Below are positions 1 to 9,325 of a stretch of 64,000 nt of DNA, in pieces. A model generated the notes under the pieces. It searched no databases. It was not told the DNA's origin and saw only the letters and a list, made by a program, of their open reading frames with translations. The stretch is from Leptospira langatensis (GTDB lineage Bacteria; Spirochaetota; Leptospiria; Leptospirales; Leptospiraceae). How positions within the stretch are numbered: the first letter of the stretch is position 1; the number at the start of each line of letters is the position of its first letter. A program made the position numbers and the translations under genes. The DNA is taken from contig NZ_RQER01000002.1 in the NCBI RefSeq assembly GCF_004770615.1, forward strand, positions 186,001 through 250,000. Reading direction: 5' to 3'.

Positions 1-1864
1 TGCCGTCCATAATAACTCTGGTCTTGAAATCTCCTTTGGTTGCCGCATTTACGATCTCTTCGATCTCCTTCTGCACCGCAAGCTCATTCGTAACGTCAGA
101 CCATTCCACCACGGCGCCCAATCTTTGACCGTCTGTGCTTAGGATCGGGTTAGCGACTAAATTGAAAGAGCGACCACCTATTGCGATAGAAGACTCATAG
201 GTAGAATTCAAATTTCCGATCAGATTTCTCTGATGAGATGGATTCTTATGGAAACTATCTATATTCGTTCCGATCAATTTCTGCAAATTAAAGGCGCTCA
301 ATTGTTTCCGAATGTCCATCTCGCTTCCCTGGAACATCTTATAGACTGCCTTGTTCATGTACTTGATATTGAAGTCCATGTCCGCGATCATTACGTTGGT
401 ACTGGTATTATCCAATGCCACCTTGATCCGGGTTAATTCCTCATTCTCGAGCCTTCTTGTTTCAGCGACCTTTTTCTGCTCGGTCACATCCGACCATTCC
501 ACAACCGCGCCGAGTCGATCCCCCGAGTCGGTTAAGATTGGATTTGCGATGAGATCAAATGTTCTACCTCCGATCTCGATACTGGATTTAAATGTTGTAG
601 TAAAAGAACCGAGCAATCCTCTTTGGTGAGCTGGATTCTTATGATAAGTATCTATATTCGATCCGATGAGTTTGTTCAAATGGAAATTACTCAGTTGTTT
701 CCGGATATCATTCTCACCGATCTCGAACATCTTCACGATCGCTTTATTCATGTACTTGATATTCAAGTTATTATCGGCGATCATAATATTGGTGCTCGTA
801 TTATCCAGGGCGACTTTGATACGAGTAAGCTCTTCGTTTTCCGCTCTACGGATTTCCTGCATTTTTTTCTGTTCTGTCACGTCCGCCCATTCGACTACAG
901 TTCCTAATCTTTCTCCTGAGTTCGTCAAGATAGGATTCGCGATCAGATCAAAGGAACGTCCACCGATCTCAATATTAGAGCGGAAGGTTTTACTCAGATC
1001 TTTTAGTAAGTTCCGTTGGTGAGCCGGATTCTTGTGGAATGCGTCAATATTCGTGCCCATCAATGCTTCCGAGCGGAACTGAGTGAGTTGCTTCTTGATA
1101 TCTTCTTCCGCATCGGAGAACATATGGCGGATCGCCTTATTCATATAAGTAACTTTCAGATTTACATCTGCCATCATGATATTCGTAGACACGTTATCTA
1201 AAGCGGTCTTGATCCGAACAAATTCTTCCGAATCCGCTCTAGAATCCAACACAGGTCCTCTGGAGAATGGTTTCAGGTAGATGGCTAAGGCAGGCAAAAG
1301 CAGTGTCCCGAATACCGCGAATAGGAAATGGTAATATACGGATCCTTTTGCAATGGCCTTAGGAGGGATCTCGAAAGAAGTCCCGGACCACTTTTCTCGT
1401 AGCACCTCGAACTTAGGAAGAGTGGACTGAACCAGATGCTCGACAAAATTTTCTTGTGTATTCTTACCCGCTCCACTTAGGATCGCCTTTCCCGCGAGGA
1501 GAGATTCATAGACCTCATCCAGATCTTCTTCTAGCATTTTTAATTCGGAAGAATTCGATCCTGCCTTGGCTAAGGACGAAAGATCAGCCTTCAGATCTTC
1601 CTTCTTCTTTTTAATGGAATCCAGTTTCGATATTAGAGATTCTTTATTTTGGTTCGGCATAAAAAGGGAATATAGATCCGAGCCTAAATAAGAAAAATTC
1701 GATCGGATCGTTTCTCCAGGAGACGAGCCGGATTCGTTCGAATCCCTTTGATCCGGTCCAAAATGGTCGAAATAATAACTCCAACCGGCAGATCCAAAAG
1801 TAAGAAGGATCCCTAATAGAAAGATCCAAACCAGAACGATTGCTTTGCTTTTGCCTTGTGCCAT
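1..1864 (-). CDS. Membrane chemotaxis-type transducer with three tandem PAS domains (partial)
   Basis: The reading frame is open from an ATG at 1864 to the left window edge (621 complete codons), so the C-terminus is missing. It starts with a membrane segment at about residues 8-28, has a coiled-coil-rich periplasmic region, a second membrane segment at about 176-197, and then three PAS domains beginning near residues 217, 348 and 479 (RIKxALDN, NPxHQR and GAVVEWSDVT motifs in each). After the third PAS, the residues IEEIVNAATKGDFKTR resemble the linker that leads into the signalling domain of PAS-containing methyl-accepting proteins. The gene lies 74 bases downstream of cheA on the same strand, so it probably feeds that kinase. 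The methyl-accepting domain itself lies outside the window, so the transducer call is an inference from layout and the linker. Confidence 0.75.
   Translation of the reverse strand, partial: MAQGKSKAIVLVWIFLLGILLTFGSAGWSYYFDHFGPDQRDSNESGSSPGETIRSNFSYLGSDLYSLFMPNQNKESLISKLDSIKKKKEDLKADLSSLAKAGSNSSELKMLEEDLDEVYESLLAGKAILSGAGKNTQENFVEHLVQSTLPKFEVLREKWSGTSFEIPPKAIAKGSVYYHFLFAVFGTLLLPALAIYLKPFSRGPVLDSRADSEEFVRIKTALDNVSTNIMMADVNLKVTYMNKAIRHMFSDAEEDIKKQLTQFRSEALMGTNIDAFHKNPAHQRNLLKDLSKTFRSNIEIGGRSFDLIANPILTNSGERLGTVVEWADVTEQKKMQEIRRAENEELTRIKVALDNTSTNIMIADNNLNIKYMNKAIVKMFEIGENDIRKQLSNFHLNKLIGSNIDTYHKNPAHQRGLLGSFTTTFKSSIEIGGRTFDLIANPILTDSGDRLGAVVEWSDVTEQKKVAETRRLENEELTRIKVALDNTSTNVMIADMDFNIKYMNKAVYKMFQGSEMDIRKQLSAFNLQKLIGTNIDSFHKNPSHQRNLIGNLNSTYESSIAIGGRSFNLVANPILSTDGQRLGAVVEWSDVTNELAVQKEIEEIVNAATKGDFKTRVIMDG
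38..1216 (-). repeat. Three tandem 393-bp PAS-domain repeats inside the transducer gene
   Basis: The three PAS domains start exactly 131 codons apart (residues 217, 348, 479) and share long stretches such as KALDN/VALDNTSTN, KNPAHQR, EIGGR and NPILTDSG. The second and third units are the most alike. The regular spacing and similarity point to in-gene duplication of a 393-bp unit. Confidence 0.85.
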
Positions 1865-1938
1865 ACGTTTTTACCTATTCTCAAAATTAATAACTTATTT
1901 CTAATTCGATCATGAATGCAGTATGATAGGATTTATTC

Positions 1939-4038
1939 CTACTTAGAGCGTATCTTTTCTCTTTCTCTCAAATTCGATCTTTGGATCTTTAATAGGGAAT
2001 GAAGTCCAGGAACATCGAGAATGAAGGCGATCTTACCCGTGCCTAATACAGAGGTTCCACTAATACATTGGATCCCTCTAAAGATCTCGTTTAAGGGTTT
2101 GATGACGGATTGGATCTCGCCGAGTAGATCATGGACCAAAATACCGAAGTTCTTTCCTTCATATTCCAGAACTAGAATATTCTTTCTTCCTTCGTCGGAG
2201 CCAGGGAGCCCTAAGAACCTTCCCAAATGAAGAATAGGAAGAACTTCACCCCTTAGGTTGATGGAACCGGCGATCTCTTCGGGAAGGAGCTGTAGTTCCG
2301 ATTCCATTGTTTCCTTGACCCAATCCATGGGCACAACGAAGTAAGAATCGCTGGATCTCACGAGGAAGCCGTCAATAATCGCTAATGTAAGCGGAAGTCT
2401 GATCGAGAATACTGATCCCTTCCCCAACTCGGATTGAACGTTAACCGATCCCCTTAAGGATTCAATATTACGCTGGACCACATCCATTCCGACTCCTCTG
2501 CCGGAAAGATTAGTCACTGCTTCTGCTGTGGAAAAACCGGGCTGAAAGATCAGATTGATGATCTCCTGTTCCGTCAAACTTTGATCTGGATCTATAATCC
2601 CTTTCTCCAAAGCTTTCTTACGGATCTTATCTTGGTTCAGTCCTTTTCCGTCATCGGAGATCTCTATGGAGATACTTCCAGTCGCATGAGATGCTTGGAT
2701 TTTCAGTTTTCCTCTTTGCGATTTTCCTAATGCTTCTCTTTCCTCACTCGGTTCTATTCCATGATCTAACGCGTTTCTAAGAATATGCACAATCGGATCG
2801 TTGATCTTTTCGATCACTGAACGATCTAGCTCGGTCTCTCCGCCTTGGATCTCAAAATCCACATCCTTACCAAGCTCGAGAGAAATATCTCGGACAGTTC
2901 TTCTATATTTCTCAAACAACTCGCCGATAGGGACCATTCTAAGAGCCATTGCGGTCTCTCTGATCTCACCTACAAGTCTGGAAAAGATCTCCGCAGATTC
3001 ATTCAATTCAGAATCTTCGGTATCTGCGAGAAGTCGCCCTAGACTCGCTTGAGAGATGATCAATTCTCCCACGAGATTCACGAGTTGATCTACTTTCGCG
3101 GAATCGATCCGGATCAGCTTAGGTGCTGTTGCGGCAGTTTGGACTTTCTGTACTTCTTGTTTTTGGGAAGTAGGAAAGTGTTTAAAATCCTGCTCCAATC
3201 CCTCGATCTCTAAACCTAATAATGCAAGAGTTTTATAATATTCTTCCGCTCCGCAAGGAATCTCTTTTGAGATCTGATGGAACACTTCTTCTACCGAGTG
3301 AGGGGGAGTCACCCGCAAGAAGGAACCTTCTTTTAAAAAATCAAATACGGACTCAATTTCCTCTTTTCTAGCCGAGGAGCGAAGTTTGATCTCGAATCCT
3401 AAATAACAGGTTTCAGAATTCCAAGATTCCCATTTCGGGAGTTGGGATTTATACACATACAGATAAAGGATCTCCCCGAAATTCTTCAGATACTTGAGAA
3501 AAGAGTAGGGGTCCATCCCGCTTCTAAATGTATCTTGGCCGGGAAAGAAACTGATCTGCCATTCTGAATTGACGGAACCTTTCTTTGTAGATTCTCCAGA
3601 TTGCTTTGGAGAGATCTGTGCTCCTTTTCCTTCTTGCCGAGTTTCTTCTCCGCCAAGAAATCCTTTCGCTTCGGAAATGATCTTTTCTTGTTCGGCTTTC
3701 GCATCAAGATCCGAAAGATCGCCTGAATAAGGATCCGAAACTAACTTCTTTAGGTGATCTACCGCCCTTAAAAGAAAATCTATTTTCCCAGGATCCAGTT
3801 CTGTCTTTCCGGAACGAGCCAGATCGAGCAGAGTTTCCAATTCGTGGGAACATTTCTCAATGGCATCGTATCCGAACATTCCTGCCGTGCCTTTGACCGT
3901 ATGGACGGCTCGGAACATAGAATGGATGGATTCTTCGTTGAATTCACCTCTTTCTAATTGTAAAAGAAGAAGTTCTGCCGAAGACAGTAACTCCGTGGAT
4001 TCTTGGATAAATGCCTCTTTGATTTCGGAAAGATCCAT
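1939..4038 (-). CDS. cheA: Chemotaxis histidine kinase CheA
   Basis: This 699-residue cytoplasmic kinase would relay signals from membrane transducers to CheY by phosphotransfer. An Hpt domain (about 1-105) has the phosphorylated His at residue 46 in HTVKGTAGMFG. A module at about 160-270 begins EWQISFFPG, in the place of a classical CheY-binding P2. The dimerisation domain (about 310-380), the ATPase domain (405-550, with N-box HILRNALDHG, DDGKG and GRGVGMDV) and a CheW-like domain (555-690) follow. The start overlaps the stop of the upstream STAS gene as TAATG, which implies translational coupling. All catalytic motifs are present. Confidence 0.96.
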   Translation of the reverse strand: MDLSEIKEAFIQESTELLSSAELLLLQLERGEFNEESIHSMFRAVHTVKGTAGMFGYDAIEKCSHELETLLDLARSGKTELDPGKIDFLLRAVDHLKKLVSDPYSGDLSDLDAKAEQEKIISEAKGFLGGEETRQEGKGAQISPKQSGESTKKGSVNSEWQISFFPGQDTFRSGMDPYSFLKYLKNFGEILYLYVYKSQLPKWESWNSETCYLGFEIKLRSSARKEEIESVFDFLKEGSFLRVTPPHSVEEVFHQISKEIPCGAEEYYKTLALLGLEIEGLEQDFKHFPTSQKQEVQKVQTAATAPKLIRIDSAKVDQLVNLVGELIISQASLGRLLADTEDSELNESAEIFSRLVGEIRETAMALRMVPIGELFEKYRRTVRDISLELGKDVDFEIQGGETELDRSVIEKINDPIVHILRNALDHGIEPSEEREALGKSQRGKLKIQASHATGSISIEISDDGKGLNQDKIRKKALEKGIIDPDQSLTEQEIINLIFQPGFSTAEAVTNLSGRGVGMDVVQRNIESLRGSVNVQSELGKGSVFSIRLPLTLAIIDGFLVRSSDSYFVVPMDWVKETMESELQLLPEEIAGSINLRGEVLPILHLGRFLGLPGSDEGRKNILVLEYEGKNFGILVHDLLGEIQSVIKPLNEIFRGIQCISGTSVLGTGKIAFILDVPGLHSLLKIQRSNLREREKIRSK

Positions 4039-4421
4039 TAGGCCTTCTCCAATCCGTAGGCAAATTTCAGGGAAGACGAATCCTTCTTAGAGATCCGGAT
4101 CCTATCCTGGAAATAGCCGATGAGTCCATATAGATCCAAGAATTCTAATAAAGAATGGGAATGATTGGAAATACTCAAATCCCAAGACATAGCCAAAGAT
4201 TCTCTCTTCAAAAGAAGAAGGGATTGCAGGAAGCTAGAATCCACTTTTTCCAAACCGCCCGCATCTATTTCCAATCGCAGTGGATTTTTTTGTAGAATGG
4301 AATTCAGTCGCTCCTGCCATTCCGAAATGGAATAGATAGAAGCTTCCCCAATTAGATCCACTCTATACATAGGACGGGAATCTTTTTGGCCTAACTCTGA
4401 GATCTTGATTTCCAATGACAT
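4038..4421 (-). CDS. STAS-domain protein of the chemosensory operon
   Basis: The 127-residue product has the SpoIIAA/anti-sigma-antagonist (STAS) pattern: strand-helix alternation and a VDSSFLQSLLLL segment at about 60-70. The Asp-Ser-Ser there corresponds to the site that is phosphorylated in SpoIIAA-type proteins. STAS proteins bind partner ATPases or act as switches. Here the gene sits between cheY and cheA and its stop overlaps the cheA start by one base, so it is probably made in step with CheA. The partner is unknown; the ATPase-bearing product encoded at 4819-6090 is a possible candidate. Confidence 0.8.
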   Translation of the reverse strand: MSLEIKISELGQKDSRPMYRVDLIGEASIYSISEWQERLNSILQKNPLRLEIDAGGLEKVDSSFLQSLLLLKRESLAMSWDLSISNHSHSLLEFLDLYGLIGYFQDRIRISKKDSSSLKFAYGLEKA

Positions 4422-4437
4422 AGAATATTACCGAAAT

Positions 4438-4800
4438 CTAAACCAACAGTATCCGAATGGTCTTCAGGAGCTCTTCGGGAGAAAACGGCTTTGTTAGCCA
4501 GGCTTTAGCACCGGCTTTCAATCCTTCGGACTTTAACTCTTCTTGGGATTCGGTGGTTAGCATCACGATCGGAACGAACTTATGATTAGAATCCTCCTTG
4601 ACCGCGCGGACAAAACTCAATCCGTCCATATTCGGCATATTCATATCGCTGACGACCAGATCGACTTTGCCCTCTTTCAATTTTTCAAGACCTTTCAATC
4701 CGTCTTCCGCTTCGACCACATTGAAAGAAGCTTGAGAAAGATGTAGATTGAGTATCTTTCTGAAAACGGCGGAATCATCTACGATCAATATTTTCTTCAT
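4438..4800 (-). CDS. cheY: CheY-type single-domain response regulator
   Basis: The 120-residue receiver has all the functional residues: the acidic pair D8-D9, phosphoacceptor D52 in SDMNMPNMDG, T82/T83 in LTTES, and K104 in LTKPF. It carries no output domain, so it acts by binding a partner such as the flagellar motor switch or by shuttling phosphate. It lies 16 bases upstream of the STAS gene and two genes from cheA, so CheA is the expected donor, although the two other kinases of the operon could also use it. Confidence 0.93.
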   Translation of the reverse strand: MKKILIVDDSAVFRKILNLHLSQASFNVVEAEDGLKGLEKLKEGKVDLVVSDMNMPNMDGLSFVRAVKEDSNHKFVPIVMLTTESQEELKSEGLKAGAKAWLTKPFSPEELLKTIRILLV

Positions 4801-4818
4801 TTGTACCCTTCTTCTTGC

Positions 4819-6090
4819 CTAGCGAATGGGCAGTAATAGCTCACTCATGACGCAGAGACGGATCTGATCCCCAGTATGATCCTTTGCATTATGAATGAAA
4901 AATAGTCCGTTATGTTTTCTCATGATCTGATCGACGGCAGTCAACCCTAGACCCAATCCGAATTTTTCTAGATGGGAGACACTCTCCACAGGAGGATGAA
5001 GCCGGAAGAACGGTTGTAATACTAGACTCTCGTATTTTTCCTCCACTCCACCGTACGGTCTTTCGTCCACGATGTTCTTTAATACGATGCAAAAGTATCC
5101 TTGGTTGATACTTGTAAACAGCTCTAAGGAAGTCTTAGGAGCGCAGTATTTGAACGCGTTTAAAACGATCTCATAGACTGCGGAGAAAAATAGATCCGGC
5201 TCTATCTCCACCTCCACTTCTCTTTTTAATACGGGAAGGTTTAGCCTGAGCCCTTTCTGTTCCAAATAGGGACGAATGAAATCCACGGCGCCTTTTAGTC
5301 GATCGACGAGTTCGGAAGCCAGCATCGGTTTCTTATTCAGATCTTTATTAATAATCTCTAATAATTGAGTCAGACCAGCCAGGAGGTTTTTAGTGATCTC
5401 TTGGTTTTCCAGAATAAGATCCATGATGCTCGAGTGGATCTGGTAATAATCCCCTTCCTTTTTCAGATCGGCTCTCGCCATATCCAAAAGACTGATAATG
5501 GCTCCTATTCCGGAACCTTGGGAAAGGGATGTCTGAAGGGAATGAATGGATGTTTTTTCCCAAGACTCGTCTGCGGATTTCCTCTTCGTTTCCTTATATG
5601 TTAACCATTCCAACTGACTCCGAAGCTTCAGACTCTCCGCTTCTATAATAGAATTCTCTCTATCCTTCAGTGCCTTATACTCTACGGCCTTGGACATGGA
5701 TTTCAGGAAAAGATCGGGGAAAATCGGCTTGATAATATAATCGAATACGCCGAGCTTCATCACCTCGATCACTGTTTCCGTAGAATCGATCGCAGTTTGC
5801 ACGAGTATGATTGCATCCTGTTCGAACTCTTTCAATCTTCGAATGAAAGAAGGACCATCCATCACAGGCATCAAAAGATCTACGATATAGATAGAATATT
5901 TTTTTGCCTTGGCCATTTCCAAAGCTTCTTCTCCGTTCGATGCGGATTCATACTGGATACCGAACTCCTCACAAAGTGCCTCGAGCATGAGTGTGTTCTC
6001 CAGTTTATCCTCAACGATCAGAACCGGATCTCGCACCAGGCTCTTTCTTTCCAGTTTGGGCGTGCCGATAGAGCCGGTGGTATTAGTCAT
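4819..6090 (-). CDS. Receiver domain fused to a histidine-kinase-like ATPase
   Basis: The 423-residue protein begins with a receiver domain (about 21-135; phosphoacceptor D71 in IVDLLMPVMDG, K in IIKPIF). It continues through a helical region and ends in a GHKL ATPase domain with FGLGLGLTAVD near the C-terminus. I cannot identify a clear phosphoacceptor His motif in the middle helices (IHSLQTSLSQG is only loosely similar). It may therefore be a response-regulated kinase or a kinase-like regulator. Its start overlaps the end of the upstream PAS-GAF kinase by 8 bases, so the two are co-translated and may form a phosphorelay. There is no membrane segment. Confidence 0.82.
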   Translation of the reverse strand: MTNTTGSIGTPKLERKSLVRDPVLIVEDKLENTLMLEALCEEFGIQYESASNGEEALEMAKAKKYSIYIVDLLMPVMDGPSFIRRLKEFEQDAIILVQTAIDSTETVIEVMKLGVFDYIIKPIFPDLFLKSMSKAVEYKALKDRENSIIEAESLKLRSQLEWLTYKETKRKSADESWEKTSIHSLQTSLSQGSGIGAIISLLDMARADLKKEGDYYQIHSSIMDLILENQEITKNLLAGLTQLLEIINKDLNKKPMLASELVDRLKGAVDFIRPYLEQKGLRLNLPVLKREVEVEIEPDLFFSAVYEIVLNAFKYCAPKTSLELFTSINQGYFCIVLKNIVDERPYGGVEEKYESLVLQPFFRLHPPVESVSHLEKFGLGLGLTAVDQIMRKHNGLFFIHNAKDHTGDQIRLCVMSELLLPIR

Positions 6091-8161
6091 GGATCTCTTC
6101 CGCCAATTTTTCTAGGAGTAATTTCAATTCGTCTATGGAGATCGGACTAGAAAGATAGAAATCGAAATCCTCTCCGAGGCCTTCCATTCGATTTTCTTCC
6201 GGAAGAATATAAACCGTCTTCCAAGCCGTCGATAAACCGGGAAGTCCCGTAGTAGAGAGATTATCCCGAAAGAGGATCATCTTTTTCTTATGTATTCCGC
6301 TGTTCTTGGGAAAGTGCAGATCCTGTTCCTGCTTTTTAAAGAAAGAGGTAAGTAAATCCTCGTTTTTTCGATCCGCACATTCGAATCTGATATAAGAATG
6401 AGTTCTCAGCTTTTCGGGATAGGAAGTGGAATACGTACGCCTAACCTGGATCTTTTTCTCTCCTTTGTCCAAGATAGGAAGATTAATATAAAAAGAGGTA
6501 CCGATGCCTTCTCTGCTCTTCAGACGGATAGAGCCGTTATGCGCTTCTACTAGCTTTTTAACGATGGAGAGGCCGAGTCCTGTTCCTTCCGTGTCCTTGG
6601 ACCTTGAGTTCTCCACCTGATAGAATGCATCAAAGACTTTGCTCTGTTCTTTTTCAGGGATCCCTATGCCTGTATCCGTTAACTCAACTAACCAGTCCCC
6701 ACGTTCCTGTGTAATGGATAGATAAATGGATCCTTGTTCCGCTGTGAACTTGACCGCATTTCCGACCAGATTAAGAAAGATCTGTCGGATCCGTTTCGGA
6801 TCTCCCGAGATCAACGGATTCCTGACATTGGTTTCCTGCCAAACGAAGTGAATATGTTTCCTAAGTATCTCTGCTTCCAATACGGAGACCACTTGTTCTA
6901 TTTCTTTTCTCAGATCCAATTCGCTGAAATAGAACGTGGATTTGCCCGCATTCAATTTGGAAAGATCCAGAATATCGTTGATCAGACCTAGTAAATGCAA
7001 TCCTGATGTATGGATCACATCCAAATACCTTTGGTTGCTTGGATCTTCCATAGAAGGCTGGATGAGCTTAGAGAGCCCGATAATCGCATTCAAAGGAGTT
7101 CTAAGCTCATGGCTCATATTCGCCAGGAATTCGCTCTTTGCGGTGCTCGCAGCCTCCGCCTTTTCTTTTTGTACGGATAACTCCTTGGTCCGTTTATCTA
7201 CGGTTTCCTCAAGAGTCTCCTTATGTGTTTTCAATTCTTCTAATATTGACTTTCTTTCCAAATAGAAGCCGATCAGATCTGCAAAGGTACGAAATGTGAA
7301 TTGTTCCTCGGGGCCAGTAGGGTTTTCGAAGAATTCCATTCCCAAAAACCCGATCCATTCTCCTGAGATCTTTAGAGGGAATAAGAAGATGGTATCCGAT
7401 CTTCTTCCCTGACAAAAATATCTCTCTGACTCAGAGAGTTGCTCCGTCTTAAATTCGATGATCTCATTTTTGTAAAGGAATCCCTTCCATCTGGAAAATC
7501 GAGAAGCCAAAGAAATCTCAGGATAGGTCTCCGCTAAGGTAGAACTGGAGAATGGATTTTTACTTTCCGCCTCCAAGAAAAGAACGTCCGGATTGCTCGT
7601 CCTCTTGTAGTAATAGATCCTTTCCGCTCCGGTCAGTACTAGAAAATGTTCTATGGCTCTCTCTATCGTGAAGCTTTCGTGTCGGGTACTCATCAGGATC
7701 TGAGAGGCGGCAGTCAAACCCATCTCCGATCTCAGTCTTCTTGCTGCGAATTCCTCTCTCTGGATCTTATCCGTAATATCTCTTTGAATAGATAATAAAT
7801 TTGTAATATTTCCGGCAGGGTCTTTGACCGGAGACACGGTCCACTCCGCATGGTATTTGCTTCCATCCTTTCTATAGTGGATCGTGGAAGAGGAGTAGGG
7901 GATTCCACGTTGGACGCAATTTTTAAGATTTTGTAATGTTTTTCGGTCGGTGTCCCGTCCGAACATGATCTTCGCTGATTTTCCTATTAATTCCTCTATC
8001 TGATACCCGGTGAGATCGCAGAAAGCAGGATTTGCGAATACAATAGATGGTCCGTTCTCGTTTAGATTCGAATCAGTTACGAGAATTGCATCGGAAGTCT
8101 GAGAGATTATGAGTTGGAACAGTTCGGTTTCCGTACCGAACCGTAGATCTTCCTTGACCAT
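6083..8161 (-). CDS. PAS-GAF sensor histidine kinase with a degenerate receiver tail
   Basis: The 692-residue soluble sensor kinase is the first gene of this minus-strand operon. PAS/PAC occupies about 10-135, a GAF-like domain 145-302, a coiled coil 303-340, HisKA 341-410 with phosphoacceptor H351 in SHELRTPLN, and the ATPase 452-563 (NAVKF, DTGIGIP, GTGLGLS). The last 100 residues resemble a response-regulator receiver (FDFYLSSPISIDELKLLL matches the usual YLxKPI end), but the Lys is Ser and no phosphoacceptor Asp is visible. This tail is probably a regulatory remnant. It lacks a membrane anchor, so it should sense a cytoplasmic cue. Confidence 0.9.
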   Translation of the reverse strand: MVKEDLRFGTETELFQLIISQTSDAILVTDSNLNENGPSIVFANPAFCDLTGYQIEELIGKSAKIMFGRDTDRKTLQNLKNCVQRGIPYSSSTIHYRKDGSKYHAEWTVSPVKDPAGNITNLLSIQRDITDKIQREEFAARRLRSEMGLTAASQILMSTRHESFTIERAIEHFLVLTGAERIYYYKRTSNPDVLFLEAESKNPFSSSTLAETYPEISLASRFSRWKGFLYKNEIIEFKTEQLSESERYFCQGRRSDTIFLFPLKISGEWIGFLGMEFFENPTGPEEQFTFRTFADLIGFYLERKSILEELKTHKETLEETVDKRTKELSVQKEKAEAASTAKSEFLANMSHELRTPLNAIIGLSKLIQPSMEDPSNQRYLDVIHTSGLHLLGLINDILDLSKLNAGKSTFYFSELDLRKEIEQVVSVLEAEILRKHIHFVWQETNVRNPLISGDPKRIRQIFLNLVGNAVKFTAEQGSIYLSITQERGDWLVELTDTGIGIPEKEQSKVFDAFYQVENSRSKDTEGTGLGLSIVKKLVEAHNGSIRLKSREGIGTSFYINLPILDKGEKKIQVRRTYSTSYPEKLRTHSYIRFECADRKNEDLLTSFFKKQEQDLHFPKNSGIHKKKMILFRDNLSTTGLPGLSTAWKTVYILPEENRMEGLGEDFDFYLSSPISIDELKLLLEKLAEEIHD

Positions 8162-8365
8162 ACAGAGGAAAAAACTTACGCGAAAAAAGAGTTAATTCAA
8201 CCATTTTAATACAAAAATACACAAAAATGACTTATTCTCTCGCATAACGCCTTTTTCACGAGGATTATATAATGATTTTAAGATAAAGATTTTATAAAAA
8301 CATAAAGAGAGGCCCTGAATTCGCAAAGGGATTTGCGATCCTACTCAGTCGGGACATAAGGAATT
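8162..8365 (-). other. AT-rich intergenic region upstream of the kinase operon
   Basis: This gap separates ispH from the start of the PAS-GAF kinase, both on the minus strand. It is far more AT-rich than its surroundings and contains a TATAAT-like hexamer at 8264-8269 (minus strand) without a good -35 match. A 7-bp inverted repeat (TCGCAAA at 8321-8327, TTTGCGA at 8332-8338) may be the end of the ispH transcript, but no U-tract follows it. No small gene is supported. Confidence 0.4.
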
Positions 8366-9304
8366 TTAAAGTAACAGGTTCGAAGGAAGCTTGAAACTCA
8401 TGGAATCTTCCCTAGATCCGGGGAAAAGATCCACACTCACTAAGGGATAGAATTCTCTGAGCTTACGAATGATCTCATCCACTAGGATCTGAGGGGTCGA
8501 TGCTCCTGCAGTAATTCCTATCGTTTGGATCTCATTTTCTTCGATATACTCTTTGCTAAGATCTTCTAAGGAACTCACCTTAAAGGAAGAAGGTTTAGAT
8601 TTCTGAGCCAATTGAAGTAAGCGTAAGGAATTGGAACTGTTATCCGCTCCTATTACGAGCATCGCGTCTATCTCTTCCATCATGGAAGAGACCGCTTCCT
8701 GTCTTTCAGTGGTAGCGTAGCAAATATCGTCTTTCGCAGGATGTTCCACACTTGGAAATAGCTCGGCGATCTTTTCGACGATCAGTTTCGTATCGGCAAC
8801 CGAAAGGGTGGTTTGCATGAGATAGGTGATCGGTTTAGAGGTATCCAGTCTTCCTGAGAGCTTTTGGACATCTTCAGGAGATTCTACGAGAAACATCTCC
8901 GCTTCTCCCATGGTCCCGATGGCCTCATCATGTCCTTGGTGCCCTATGTAGATGATCTGATGGGAATCCTTATAACGGCGGGCTTTCCTATGCACCCGAG
9001 TCACGAGAGGACAGGTAGCGTCCCCGATCTTCATACTTCGTTTTTTGGCCTCTTCGACCACTTCGGGAGAAACCCCATGTGCGGAGAAGATAACAGTCGC
9101 CCCGTCCGGAGCCTCATTCAGCTCGTTAATGAATTTGATCCCTCTTTTCTTCATGTCTTCTACGACACGACGATTATGAACGATCTCCTTTCTGACATAG
9201 ATCTGTTCCTGGGAATGGGACTGGACCTGTTCCACATAGGAAATCGCATATTTTACACCGGCACAAAAACCGCGGGGATTCGCGAGATAGATTCTTTCGA
9301 GCAT
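8366..9304 (-). CDS. ispH: 4-hydroxy-3-methylbut-2-enyl diphosphate reductase IspH (LytB)
   Basis: This is the last enzyme of the MEP isoprenoid pathway. It reduces HMBPP to IPP and DMAPP with a [4Fe-4S] cluster. The three cluster cysteines are present at residues 14 (NPRGFCAGV), 98 (GDATCPLV) and 195 (DICYATTERQ), as are the active-site His residues in EIVHN and SAHGV and the catalytic Glu in HDEAIGTMGE. I chose the ATG at 9304 (312 residues) because the family normally begins only a few residues before the first Cys. The frame is also open from a TTG at 9325. It appears to be transcribed alone. Confidence 0.95.
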   Translation of the reverse strand: MLERIYLANPRGFCAGVKYAISYVEQVQSHSQEQIYVRKEIVHNRRVVEDMKKRGIKFINELNEAPDGATVIFSAHGVSPEVVEEAKKRSMKIGDATCPLVTRVHRKARRYKDSHQIIYIGHQGHDEAIGTMGEAEMFLVESPEDVQKLSGRLDTSKPITYLMQTTLSVADTKLIVEKIAELFPSVEHPAKDDICYATTERQEAVSSMMEEIDAMLVIGADNSSNSLRLLQLAQKSKPSSFKVSSLEDLSKEYIEENEIQTIGITAGASTPQILVDEIIRKLREFYPLVSVDLFPGSREDSMSFKLPSNLLL

Positions 9305-9325
9305 CTTTCTTTCAGACTGGGGCAA

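Noticed and set aside
4819..6090. Reading the receiver-ATPase protein as an RsbW-type anti-sigma factor paired with the STAS protein
   Set aside because: The GLGLGL ATPase box is of the sensor-kinase kind, and no sigma factor is nearby; kept only as a possible partner-switch.
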